From JBOHBN01 sp050698355 (GTDB lineage Bacteria > Actinomycetota > Actinomycetes > Streptosporangiales > WHST01), in NCBI GenBank assembly GCA_050698355.1, contig JBOHBN010000077.1, positions 1 through 18,997 on the forward strand: a DNA stretch of 18,997 nt, given 5' to 3'. The notes below the pieces were generated by a model. That model was not told the DNA's origin and did not search any database. It worked only from the letters and a program-made list of their open reading frames with translations. Numbering within the stretch: position 1 is the stretch's first letter; each line of letters begins with the position of its first letter. Of this stretch, positions 7,872-13,781 are shown in pieces. Both the position numbers and the translations under genes were made by a program.

Positions 7872-7891
7872 CTCAGCCAGACACTGACAAC
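7846..7891. terminator. 46-bp near-perfect palindrome, probable bidirectional terminator or palindromic repeat
   Basis: The sequence from GTTGTCAGTGTCTGG to its mirror CCAGACACTGACAAC is a 46-bp palindrome centred on AGCTATAGCT, with one non-matching pair (7861/7876), a G-U wobble in RNA. It contains the NUDIX stop codon (7869-7871) and lies 5 bp before the end of the convergent esterase gene. There is no T-tract, as is common for actinobacterial terminators. A diverged relative sits at 17105-17144. Confidence 0.75.
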
Positions 7892-7896
7892 GTGCA

Positions 7897-8835
7897 TCAG
7901 CTCGTGGCGAGGGCACGGCGCAGGGCGTCGGCGACGAACTGCTGCGCTTCGACGGCGGCGTCCAGCGCACCGGCGAGCGGGAAGAACGGGTGGAACATGC
8001 CTGCGTAGCGGCGCACCTGCACCGGGACTCCGGCGCGGACCAACGCGCAAGCGTACTCCTCGCCCTCGTCGCGCAGCACGTCACACTCGGCGAGCACGAT
8101 GGTGGCTGGGCAGAGCCCGGACAGGTCGGTGGTACGCAGCGGCGCGACGCGTGGATCGGTGCGGTCACCGTCGCCGACGTAGACGTCGAAGTAGTACTCC
8201 ATGTCGTCGCGGGTCATGGAGTACCCCTCCGCGTACGCCTGGTACGTCGGCCTCGTCACGGTGTCGGTGTCAAGCACCGGGTAGACGAGCACCTGGTGCC
8301 GCAGGCGTACGTCCCAGTCACGCGACAGCTGCGCCACCACCGCGGCCATGTTGCCGCCCGCGCTCTCACCCGCGACCGCGATCCTTCCCGCGTCGATGCC
8401 GTACGACGCAGGCTGGCCGGCCAACGCCGTCACCACGGCGACGACATCGTCCAGCGCGGCGGGGAAGGGGTGCTCGGGCGCGAGCCCGTAATCGACGGAG
8501 AAGACGGCGCACCCGGCGAGCGACGCGATCCGCCGGCACGTCCGGTCCGAGTACTCCAGGTCGCCGACGAGCCAGCCGCCGCCGTGGAAGAAGACGCACG
8601 CCGGGAGTGCGGCGCTCGAGGCGTCCGGCCGGTACGCGCGCACCGTTACCGGGCCCGCCGGGCCGGCGACCTGGATGTCCTCCACCGACGCGAGCGGGAC
8701 ACGGTCGCCCTGGTAGGCGAGCACCGCCCTGGTGCTTGCTCGGTTCTGCTCCGGCGTGAGCGCCCGCCGCGATGGCCGGCGGTTGGCGCCGGATTCCTCT
8801 TGCAGGTACGCCTGCGCCTGCGGGTCCAGCGGCAC
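7897..8835 (-). CDS. Alpha/beta hydrolase, HSL-type esterase/lipase
   Basis: This serine hydrolase of the hormone-sensitive lipase group probably hydrolyses short acyl esters in the cytoplasm. The oxyanion-hole HGGG is at residues 84-87, the nucleophile elbow GESAGG has Ser158, the acid is Asp252 in AECDVLRDEG, and the base is His282 in GMFHPFF; the triad is complete. The protein is 312 aa, normal for the family. The start is GTG 8835 with AGGAG 8 bp upstream. No signal peptide is seen. It is convergent with the NUDIX gene and lies 12 bp after the stop of a broken acetyltransferase gene on the same strand, so both were probably transcribed together. The natural substrate is unknown. Confidence 0.95.
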   Translation of the reverse strand: MPLDPQAQAYLQEESGANRRPSRRALTPEQNRASTRAVLAYQGDRVPLASVEDIQVAGPAGPVTVRAYRPDASSAALPACVFFHGGGWLVGDLEYSDRTCRRIASLAGCAVFSVDYGLAPEHPFPAALDDVVAVVTALAGQPASYGIDAGRIAVAGESAGGNMAAVVAQLSRDWDVRLRHQVLVYPVLDTDTVTRPTYQAYAEGYSMTRDDMEYYFDVYVGDGDRTDPRVAPLRTTDLSGLCPATIVLAECDVLRDEGEEYACALVRAGVPVQVRRYAGMFHPFFPLAGALDAAVEAQQFVADALRRALATS

Positions 8836-8847
8836 TGACCGCTCCTC

Positions 8848-9498
8848 TCACGGCTCCAGGAGGTGTACGCAGCTCGCCACCTGCCGGAACCCGATCGCCC
8901 GGTACACCCGGCCCGTACCGTCATCGCCCGGGGTCAGCCACGGTAGCGCGGCGCCGCCTTCGCGTACCGCAAATGTCGACGGTGTGTGCGGTCGCGAGCG
9001 GGCCGAAGCCACGCCGGCGGAAGTCCGGCAGGGTGCCGACCCCGACGATCTCGGTCACACCGTCCGCGGCCGCGGTCCAGGCAGCCATGGCGACCGGTTC
9101 GCCGCCGGTGCGCACAAGCACGCTGCCGCCCTCGGTCGCCGTCGCGGGTAAGGCGGTTGCCGAGTGGGGGCGAGTCGTACGGCACCGCGGCGACGTGTTC
9201 GGCAGCCGAATGCGCCTGCTCGTCGCGCACGAACTCGACCGTCGTCCCTGCGGGTGGCTTCGACCAGCTCGACGTGCACGCGCTTGGCGGCCTCGGCGAA
9301 CGCGCGCCGTACGACGGACAGGCTGGCTTCCACCTCACCGTCGCCGGCCGGCGTGCCGGGCACCGCGTGCAGGACGACCGATGACACCCAGTGCGGACTG
9401 TCGTGCAGGAGGCCTACGAGCGGTCCGGCCGGCACGCTGCGCCGCGACCGCGCCGACGACGCTAGCTGGGCAGCGGCAATCCGTACGGCATCCCGCAT
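8848..9498 (-). pseudogene. GNAT acetyltransferase, broken by three frame changes
   Basis: Four consecutive segments in different frames form one GNAT-like protein. The first runs from ATG 9498 (MRDAVRIAAAQLASS to AKRVHVELVEAT), the second continues PAGTTVEFVRDEQ to NRLTRDG, the third has TEGGSVLVRTGGEP and the acetyl-CoA loop LPDFRRRGFGPLAT, and the last has REGGAALPW to GRVYRAIGFRQVAS and ends at 8848. Each change is of the same sense (one extra base, or two missing), near about 9257, 9145 and 8968, with a net shift of three. Such a pattern means real decay or repeated base-calling errors. If functional it would be an acetyltransferase of unknown substrate, in tandem with the esterase. A start at the upstream GTG (VTGPILAAM) is possible. 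Confidence 0.8.
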
Positions 9499-9884
9499 GG
9501 CGGCAAGGATAGGGCCGGTCACGACCGCGATCACCGCGGAGTCCCTCGCCGATGGCGTCCCGAACCGCCGGTGATCACCACCCGTGGCCGGATCGCCACG
9601 CTCAACGTGATTTTCCATCCACATTGTCGCCGGAGGTGGTGCTTTTTCGCCCGCGTCGGGTTTACATTCCAGGTAGAGCTTCTGATGTGACCAGAACGGT
9701 CACCACGCTCGGCGGAACCAATCCGCCCACGAGCGGACCGGGCCGGCGATGCTGCGCCCCGAGCCATCGCCGGTCCGGTCGTCCAACTCCCACTGGATGC
9801 CTTCCACACCTGCGTCATGGGCGCCTTGAAGCGGGCAGTTCACCAATAGAGGTAGGCCTGCCAGGACCCTGAGTGGTCAGTGTG
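9499..9884. other. Gene-poor stretch upstream of the PPOX-TetR pair
   Basis: No recognisable gene occupies this stretch. It contains an inverted repeat GTGACC-AGAAC-GGTCAC around 9686-9702. A 47-codon minus-strand ORF (GTG 9843 to stop 9700) has protein-like composition (IQWELDDRTGDG, RSWADWFRRAW) but no ribosome site and no family I recognise; it could be the tail of a lost gene. Confidence 0.4.
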
Positions 9885-9925
9885 GCAAGTAAGTACTTGC
9901 TTAGGAAGTGGCCACTTGCTAGCGT
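9885..9925 (+). promoter_or_regulatory. Promoter with two operator-like palindromes ahead of PPOX-TetR
   Basis: A -35 box TTGCTT (9897-9902), a 17-bp spacer and a -10 box TAGCGT (9920-9925) place the transcription start at or beside the ATG at 9932, giving a leaderless mRNA. The palindrome GCAAGTA-AG-TACTTGC (9885-9900) overlaps the -35, and the perfect palindrome AAGTGGCCACTT (9906-9917) fills the spacer. Both share the half-site AAGT/ACTT and are well placed for repression by the TetR protein encoded by the second gene. Confidence 0.7.
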
Positions 9926-9931
9926 GCGAAC

Positions 9932-10363
9932 ATGACCGAGACACCACGAACCAGTCACACCACGACGGGGTACTTTGCCGCCTTGAGCCAGCGGACCTAC
10001 ACGTTGCTCACCACGTACCGCCGGGACGGCACCCCGGTCGGCACCCCGGTACATGTCGCGTCGCCGCCCGGCGACGAGATCGGGTACTTCCGTACCTGGC
10101 ACACGACGGGCAAGGCCAAGCGGCTCCGGCGCGACGGCCGAGTGGAGCTGGCACCGTCGACGTTCCGCGGCAAGCCGCTCGGTGCGAGCATACCTGCACA
10201 GGCACGCCTGCTCGAGGCCGCCGAGGAGAAACATGCCGCCGAGCTGCTCGCGGCCCGGCACCCGATCCTGCACGGCCAGCTCATCCCCCGCTACCACCGA
10301 CTCCGCGGCTGGAAGACGCTGCACTACGAGCTCACGCCACCGCACGGCGCGGCCAGCTCGTGA
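9932..10363 (+). CDS. PPOX class F420-dependent (pyridoxamine oxidase-like) oxidoreductase
   Basis: This is a small split-barrel flavin/deazaflavin-binding protein of 143 aa, the usual size for actinobacterial PPOX-class F420 enzymes. The conserved early strand YTLLTTYRRDGTPVGTPVHVA, the GYFRTWHTTGKAKRLRRD phosphate-binding stretch and the terminal LHYELTP are all recognisable. Family members reduce diverse substrates using F420H2, though some bind FMN, haem or biliverdin, so the cofactor is inferred. The start is ATG 9932, seven bases after a -10 box, with no ribosome site, suggesting leaderless translation. Its stop overlaps the following TetR gene start (GTGA), so the pair is a coupled operon, probably induced when the regulator binds a ligand. 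Confidence 0.88.
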   Translation: MTETPRTSHTTTGYFAALSQRTYTLLTTYRRDGTPVGTPVHVASPPGDEIGYFRTWHTTGKAKRLRRDGRVELAPSTFRGKPLGASIPAQARLLEAAEEKHAAELLAARHPILHGQLIPRYHRLRGWKTLHYELTPPHGAASS

Positions 10364-10968
10364 CGCGAGACTCGTCCCACTCCACCCGCGACCGCTTGAC
10401 CACCGAGGCGATGCGTCTCTTCGGCGAGAAGGGATACGCGGCGACCTCGATCGCGCAGATCGAAGCGGCGGCCGGGCTCGCGCCCGGATCTGGCAGCCTC
10501 TACAAACACTTCGGTTCCAAGGAGGAGCTGCTCGGCGCTGGGCTGGACCGGCTCCTGCAAGGTTCCGGGGCGTTGCCCGCGAGGCTCACCGAAGCATCCG
10601 AGACGGCGTCCAGCCCGGAGGAAGTCTTCGCGGCGGCCGCACGGGCGGGGCTCGCGCGCATGGACCAGGACCGCGACCTGAACCGGCTTCTGTTCCGCGG
10701 CCTGGACTCCTTCCCTGCCCTGATGGCACGGTTCCGGGACGAGGAGATGCGGCGCGTTCACGAGGCTGTACGGGACATTCTCCAGCGCCTGGCCGGCCCC
10801 ACCAACCCTTCCGGGGACTGGGACGCGGTCGCCGTCGTCCTGGTCGGTGCCATATCGCATTACTGGGTGCTACGCGACCTCTTCGGCAATCATCCCGCGA
10901 ACGTCGATGAGGAGCGCCTCATCGACGCGGCCGCCCGACTGGCCGCCGCCGGTGTGCGGCGGAGTTAG
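10360..10968 (+). CDS. TetR/AcrR family transcriptional regulator
   Basis: This is a ligand-responsive repressor of 202 aa. The N-terminal DNA-binding domain is clear: RDRLTTEAMRLFGEKGYAA, then TSIAQIEAAAGLAPGS (recognition helix region) and LYKHFGSKEELL. The rest is a helical ligand-binding and dimerisation domain (LLFRGLDSFPALMARFRDEE, ISHYWVLRDLFG) resembling the TetR_C family used for small hydrophobic ligands. GTG 10360 overlaps the PPOX stop; codons further upstream in this frame are a shadow of that gene. It is likely to repress its own operon through the palindromes at 9885-9917. The ligand is unknown, and control of genes elsewhere cannot be excluded. Confidence 0.92.
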   Translation: MTRDSSHSTRDRLTTEAMRLFGEKGYAATSIAQIEAAAGLAPGSGSLYKHFGSKEELLGAGLDRLLQGSGALPARLTEASETASSPEEVFAAAARAGLARMDQDRDLNRLLFRGLDSFPALMARFRDEEMRRVHEAVRDILQRLAGPTNPSGDWDAVAVVLVGAISHYWVLRDLFGNHPANVDEERLIDAAARLAAAGVRRS

Positions 10969-11403
10969 GGGTCACAGGACCAGAATGAGTTCGAGCGGTC
11001 TGTGCCAATCGGATGGTCGCGCCGACGGGACTGGCTCTCAGTGGCTCTGGCCTCATCGAGAAGCGAGTTCAAGCTGCGGATACGCTGCCGACCCGTCCAA
11101 TCGCAGACCGGTTGCGCTGCTTCCTCGACACGAGACTGCCACGCCCACCGTGAGGTGGAGGATGCTGCTAAGTGAGTTGTCGACAACTGGCGGGAGGACC
11201 AACCGCCCATCGGATGGGGATGTGCGACCCATCTGCCGGTCACGGCATGTCAACCATTTACGAACGCGCAACCGCGTGCGCCTCGGTGCGGCGAACGCGT
11301 CGTCGATGACCCGAACACCTCGTCGGCGGGCCCAGGCTGGCCGCAGGCCATCGCGGCGACACCGCCGACCGGGCGATACGCGGGCGGGTTGATAGTCCGC
11401 TGT
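10969..11403. other. Stretch without a recognisable gene
   Basis: Open frames exist on both strands but none resembles a known family or has a good start. A perfect 14-bp palindrome AGTTGTCGACAACT is at 11175-11188. The stretch lies between the TetR gene and an insertion-sequence end and may be degraded sequence. Confidence 0.4.
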
Positions 11404-11808
11404 ATGGACCGCCCCGATGATCTTGGAGGCTGTGAGAGTTGGAAGGATCGGCCTCATGGCATCTGGCAAGACCTACCCGCGGGAGCTGCGGGAACGTGCG
11501 GTGGCGATGGTGTTCGAGATGAGAAGGGAGCGGGGTGTTACGCGGGGCTGTGTCGCTGAGGTGGCTGGCCAGTTGGGTATCAACAAAGAGACGTTGAGGA
11601 ACTGGGTTCAGCAGGGCGAGATCGATGGTGGACAGCGCCCCGGGACGACTACCCAGGACAATGAGCGGATCCGGGAGCTGGAGCGGGAGAACCGAGAACT
11701 CCGCCGTGCGAACGAGATTTTGAAGGCGGCGAGTAGTTATTTTGCGAAGGAACTCGACCCCAAACTGCCGCGCTAGTCGAGTTCATTGATACCCACCGTG
11801 ACCGGGCC
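11404..11808 (+). mobile_element. Left part of an IS3-family (IS6110-like) insertion sequence, truncated
   Basis: The left end TGGACCGCCCCG at 11404 resembles the IS6110 terminus (TGAACCGCCCCG). It is followed by the orfA transposase gene and by the first codons of orfB in the -1 frame (LVEFIDTHRDR, starting 11773), the arrangement used for frameshifted OrfAB transposase. After about 11808 the orfB similarity stops abruptly, so the DDE catalytic domain and the right inverted repeat are missing. The copy cannot move by itself. The exact right breakpoint is estimated by eye. Confidence 0.75.
11456..11776 (+). CDS. IS3-family transposase OrfA (helix-turn-helix subunit)
   Basis: OrfA binds the element ends and normally joins to OrfB by a -1 ribosomal frameshift to give active transposase. 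The 106-aa protein begins at ATG 11456 with GGAAGGA 8 bp upstream. The HTH_Tnp_1 domain reads YPRELRERAVAMV, then VAEVAGQLGINKETLRNWVQQ, followed by the conserved PGTTTQDNERIRELERENREL leucine-zipper and RRANEILKAASSYFAKEL, very close in plan to IS6110 OrfA. The gene itself is intact but the orfB that should follow is cut after about ten codons, so no functional transposase is made from this copy. It might still repress related elements by binding their ends. Confidence 0.88.
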   Translation: MASGKTYPRELRERAVAMVFEMRRERGVTRGCVAEVAGQLGINKETLRNWVQQGEIDGGQRPGTTTQDNERIRELERENRELRRANEILKAASSYFAKELDPKLPR

Positions 11809-12053
11809 GGGGCGCTCTGGGCCAGGAGGCTCGGGAAGGCTGGCCCTGGCAAGCCCCCTGGAGTCGGCTCAACACCGCCATCTGCGGCCCACCGCGGGTC
11901 GCGGCCACCTGACCACCGCCGCGAGACGGCCAGACCTGAGGAACCCAGTCACACACCGGCTGCAAGGCCGGCGGCCATTCCTGCCCTCGCCTCGATCTAC
12001 CAGCACATACTCAGGCCAGGACGGACCCACCAACCCGATCGGTGGATCCGGGC

Positions 12054-12533
12054 TTAGCCCTGTGCGTGGCCGACGCTATCCCGCCGCCGCTTCAACCGCA
12101 CGGCGGTGTTGGCGATGCACACCGCTACCATCGCCGCGACGAGCGCCCAGAACAGCCAGCTCGGCTACTGGTACTCCTCGCGCAGTGCCCACGTCTCGTT
12201 GACTGCGATCAGGGACGCGCCCGAGGCGACGAACATCCACGCGGACGCGGTTTCGCGGAAGTGCATGAGCTGCTCGACCTGCGTGGGGCTGAGGGTGTCC
12301 AGGACCGCGGTCATCTGCGCGCGGCGGCGCCGCGCGCGTAGGACGTACGCGACGGGCGGCAGCAGTAGCCACCATCGCGAGACGCGTGGGGGTCGCGGAA
12401 CGTTGGCGACCACCCGTGCGAAGTCTTCGCGCTCGAGGTCCTCGTCGTCGAGCTCGAGCGCGGCCTGGTAGATCGGGCCGGCCACGAGGAGCCACGCACC
12501 GAGGAAGCCACACCACGCGATGAGCTGGGACAT
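12054..12533 (-). pseudogene. Small two-helix membrane protein gene with an in-frame TAG
   Basis: The frame from ATG 12533 encodes an N-terminal helix (SQLIAWCGFLGAWLLVAGP), an acidic segment, PPRVSRWWLLLPPVAYVLRAR, and a conserved-looking C-terminal region ending WALREEYQ at a TAG (12165-12167). The same frame continues without interruption as PSWLFWALVAAMVAVCIANTA, a second or third membrane helix, and a basic tail to TAA at 12054. The stop sits where a Trp (TGG) would fit the pattern W-P-x-W, so a single G-to-A change is the simplest explanation. I do not recognise a named family. If it is not a pseudogene, the product is a 122-aa protein lacking the last helix. The function is unknown. 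Confidence 0.6.
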
Positions 12534-12541
12534 CGGCCGTG

Positions 12542-12724
12542 CTACTGAACCGAGCCGATGGCGCCGTCGCCCTGCTCGAGCATATGAGGCAGGAACTCTC
12601 GCACCAGTGCGACCGGTGCGTAGAAGTAGAGGGCCATGAAGTCCTGCGCGTGCTGCAGGTACAGCCCCGGCGTCGGCGGACGATAGCCATCGAGCGTCAC
12701 ACCGACAGTGTAGGGAGCCGTCAC
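12542..12724 (-). pseudogene. Fragment of a short-chain dehydrogenase/reductase (SDR)
   Basis: The 60-codon frame contains DFMALYFYAPVALVREFLPHML and EQGDGAI, which fit the alpha-4/beta-5 region of SDR proteins (typically ...GPVALTRALLPHMLERGDGAIVNVSS). The NAD(P)-binding TGxxxGxG motif and the catalytic Ser-Tyr-Lys are both missing, and the frame ends in TAG immediately after the beta-5 strand. It is therefore a central scrap of a larger gene. The ORF begins with a GTG at 12724 without a ribosome site. It lies directly upstream of the broken membrane protein gene, in a zone of decayed genes. Confidence 0.55.
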
Positions 12725-12730
12725 ATCGCA

Positions 12731-12790
12731 GCAAATGATCGGAAACCTGTCCGCTGATCCATCGACAGGTGATTCGGTGCGATCATTTGC
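12731..12790. repeat. 60-bp structured element with 11-bp inverted ends
   Basis: The ends GCAAATGATCG (12731-12741) and CGATCATTTGC (12780-12790) are perfect inverted repeats. A second inverted pair ACCTGTC (12745-12751) and GACAGGT (12764-12770) lies inside. The right arm covers the stop codon of the DUF5615 gene, so the minus-strand transcript would end in a long hairpin, a plausible terminator. Its ends resemble those of the 2877-2993 element (CAAATGA-Y-C). Confidence 0.6.
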
Positions 12791-13145
12791 GCGTGGGTTG
12801 GAGCCAGAGGACGCTGCCTGCGGTGGCGAGGGCGTCGCTGGTGCAGGCGTGGTCGAGGGCGCTGATCAGCCGGCCGATGAACCGTCGATCTCGGGGGAAC
12901 GCGGCGTCGGAGGTGTAGATCAGTGGTGGCACCGGTTCGCCGGCGACGGTGTGGTGGCGGCGGAGTCGTTCGACGTCGACCACATTGTTGGTGACCAGTG
13001 TGCGGGCGTGGGCCAGCAGTTCAGCGTCGGAGCTTTCTCGTAGAGCAGCCGCGGCGGCAACGGCAACGCAGTCGTGGCCGCGGGTGGCTAGCTCGGTGGC
13101 GATGCGCGGGTGGAACATCTCATCGAGCAGCAGGTGAGTACTCAC
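12783..13145 (-). CDS. DUF5615 PIN-like toxin
   Basis: DUF5615 proteins are small PIN-domain-like, probably RNA-cleaving toxins of type II toxin-antitoxin systems. This one is 120 aa. It begins with the diagnostic LLLDEMFHPRIATELATRGHDCVAV (acidic Asp8 and Glu9), then SDAELLAHA and LVTNNVVDVERL, which match the family's second acidic patch and the TN-D motif, here TNNVVD. The start is GTG 13145, overlapping the upstream gene's stop (GTGA), so the toxin is translated only after its probable antitoxin. The last codons lie in the inverted repeat at 12780-12790. Activity is inferred from family and gene order. Confidence 0.8.
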   Translation of the reverse strand: MSTHLLLDEMFHPRIATELATRGHDCVAVAAAAALRESSDAELLAHARTLVTNNVVDVERLRRHHTVAGEPVPPLIYTSDAAFPRDRRFIGRLISALDHACTSDALATAGSVLWLQPTRK

Positions 13146-13582
13146 CGGCCGAGCAGGGCTTGCTCGCGGTGCCAGCGTTGCTCAGCTTCGGTGGTTTCTG
13201 CCTCGGTACGGGCGATCCAGCCATCGATCTCGTCAGCAAAGGCCGCCCAGTAATCGATGGCGGCGTGGACCAGCCGAGGGGCGACACCGCTGGTGTCGGC
13301 GACCAGCTCCACCAGCGCTTCGGGGTCGAGGTCGGGTTCTGCGGTCCGGGAACTACGCACTGCTCGGGCGACCTCCCACACATCGGGTCCGCCGATGAGG
13401 CGAGCCCGACGTCCCGCCGGGCCGTCCCGGAAGATGATGAGGGGGTGTTCCTGGCCGCGCAGTGCCTCGTCAACCAGCAGGTTCGTGGCGGCTGAGGCGC
13501 TGAGCCCGGGATGGGCCGCCACGAACCGGGACAGCCGCGTCGCGACGGCTGAATCGAAACCGACAGACGCGGGAGAAGCCAT
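13142..13582 (-). CDS. Antitoxin-like protein with N-terminal RHH-type region and DUF433-like domain
   Basis: This 146-aa protein precedes the DUF5615 gene and overlaps it by 4 bp, the usual antitoxin-toxin order. The N-terminus VGFDSAVATRLSRFVAAHPG with SASAATNLLVDEALRG resembles a ribbon-helix-helix DNA-binding fold. The middle section HPLIIFRDGPAGRRARLIGG and PDVWEVARAV, then VAPRLVHAAIDYWAAFADEID, matches the DUF433 antitoxin pattern (one region per strand-helix pair). It would bind and neutralise the toxin and repress the operon. ATG 13582 is adjacent to a perfect inverted repeat, and a -10-like TACGCT lies 7 bp before it, suggesting leaderless expression. Antitoxin function is an inference from family and context. 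Confidence 0.75.
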   Translation of the reverse strand: MASPASVGFDSAVATRLSRFVAAHPGLSASAATNLLVDEALRGQEHPLIIFRDGPAGRRARLIGGPDVWEVARAVRSSRTAEPDLDPEALVELVADTSGVAPRLVHAAIDYWAAFADEIDGWIARTEAETTEAEQRWHREQALLGR

Positions 13583-13597
13583 ACCTACAGCGTAGGT
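13583..13597 (-). promoter_or_regulatory. Inverted-repeat operator at the toxin-antitoxin start
   Basis: The perfect repeat ACCTAC-AGC-GTAGGT abuts the antitoxin ATG and overlaps a candidate -10 (TACGCT on the minus strand). This is the position expected for autoregulation by an antitoxin or toxin-antitoxin complex. The -35 is weak. Confidence 0.55.
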
Positions 13598-13641
13598 GCA
13601 TGTCGTCGATGTCGCGAGCGAGTGTCCGGTAGGGGATCACC

Positions 13642-13649
13642 TGTATACA
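13642..13649 (+). promoter_or_regulatory. TGTATACA palindrome upstream of the MetE-like gene
   Basis: The 8-bp palindrome TGTATACA is the only AT-rich site in the 184-bp gap between the divergent antitoxin and MetE-like genes. It could be a regulator site (GntR-type operators often have this form) or part of a promoter. No riboswitch was recognised in the gap. Confidence 0.25.
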
Positions 13650-13781
13650 TTCACCACAGGCCGCGGAGCAGCCGTTTATGGTCGGGTGCCGCGCTCTTGT
13701 TCGGCTTTCACCGCGGGCGTAGCTTTGGAGCCGGGGTCGATCCTTCACGGCCTTGGCAACCTCCTGGAGCGGAGTCTCATC

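Noticed and set aside
9700..9843. A 47-codon minus-strand ORF with protein-like composition
   Set aside because: It has no ribosome site, no recognisable family and lies in a gap with no other support, so it is mentioned only in the gap entry.
10969..11403. Possible additional insertion-sequence or gene remnant upstream of the IS6110-like end
   Set aside because: Translations in all frames gave no recognisable motif, and no inverted-repeat pair frames the stretch.
11809..12053. Possible continuation of the IS3 orfB or a second transposase
   Set aside because: No DDE motif or orfB-like sequence was seen after HRDR in any frame, and the minus-strand frame (MQPVCDWVPQVW) did not match a family I know.
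13598..13781. A possible cobalamin or SAM riboswitch upstream of the MetE-like gene
   Set aside because: I could not find conserved riboswitch cores in the 184-bp gap, and the gene lacks a methionine operon context.
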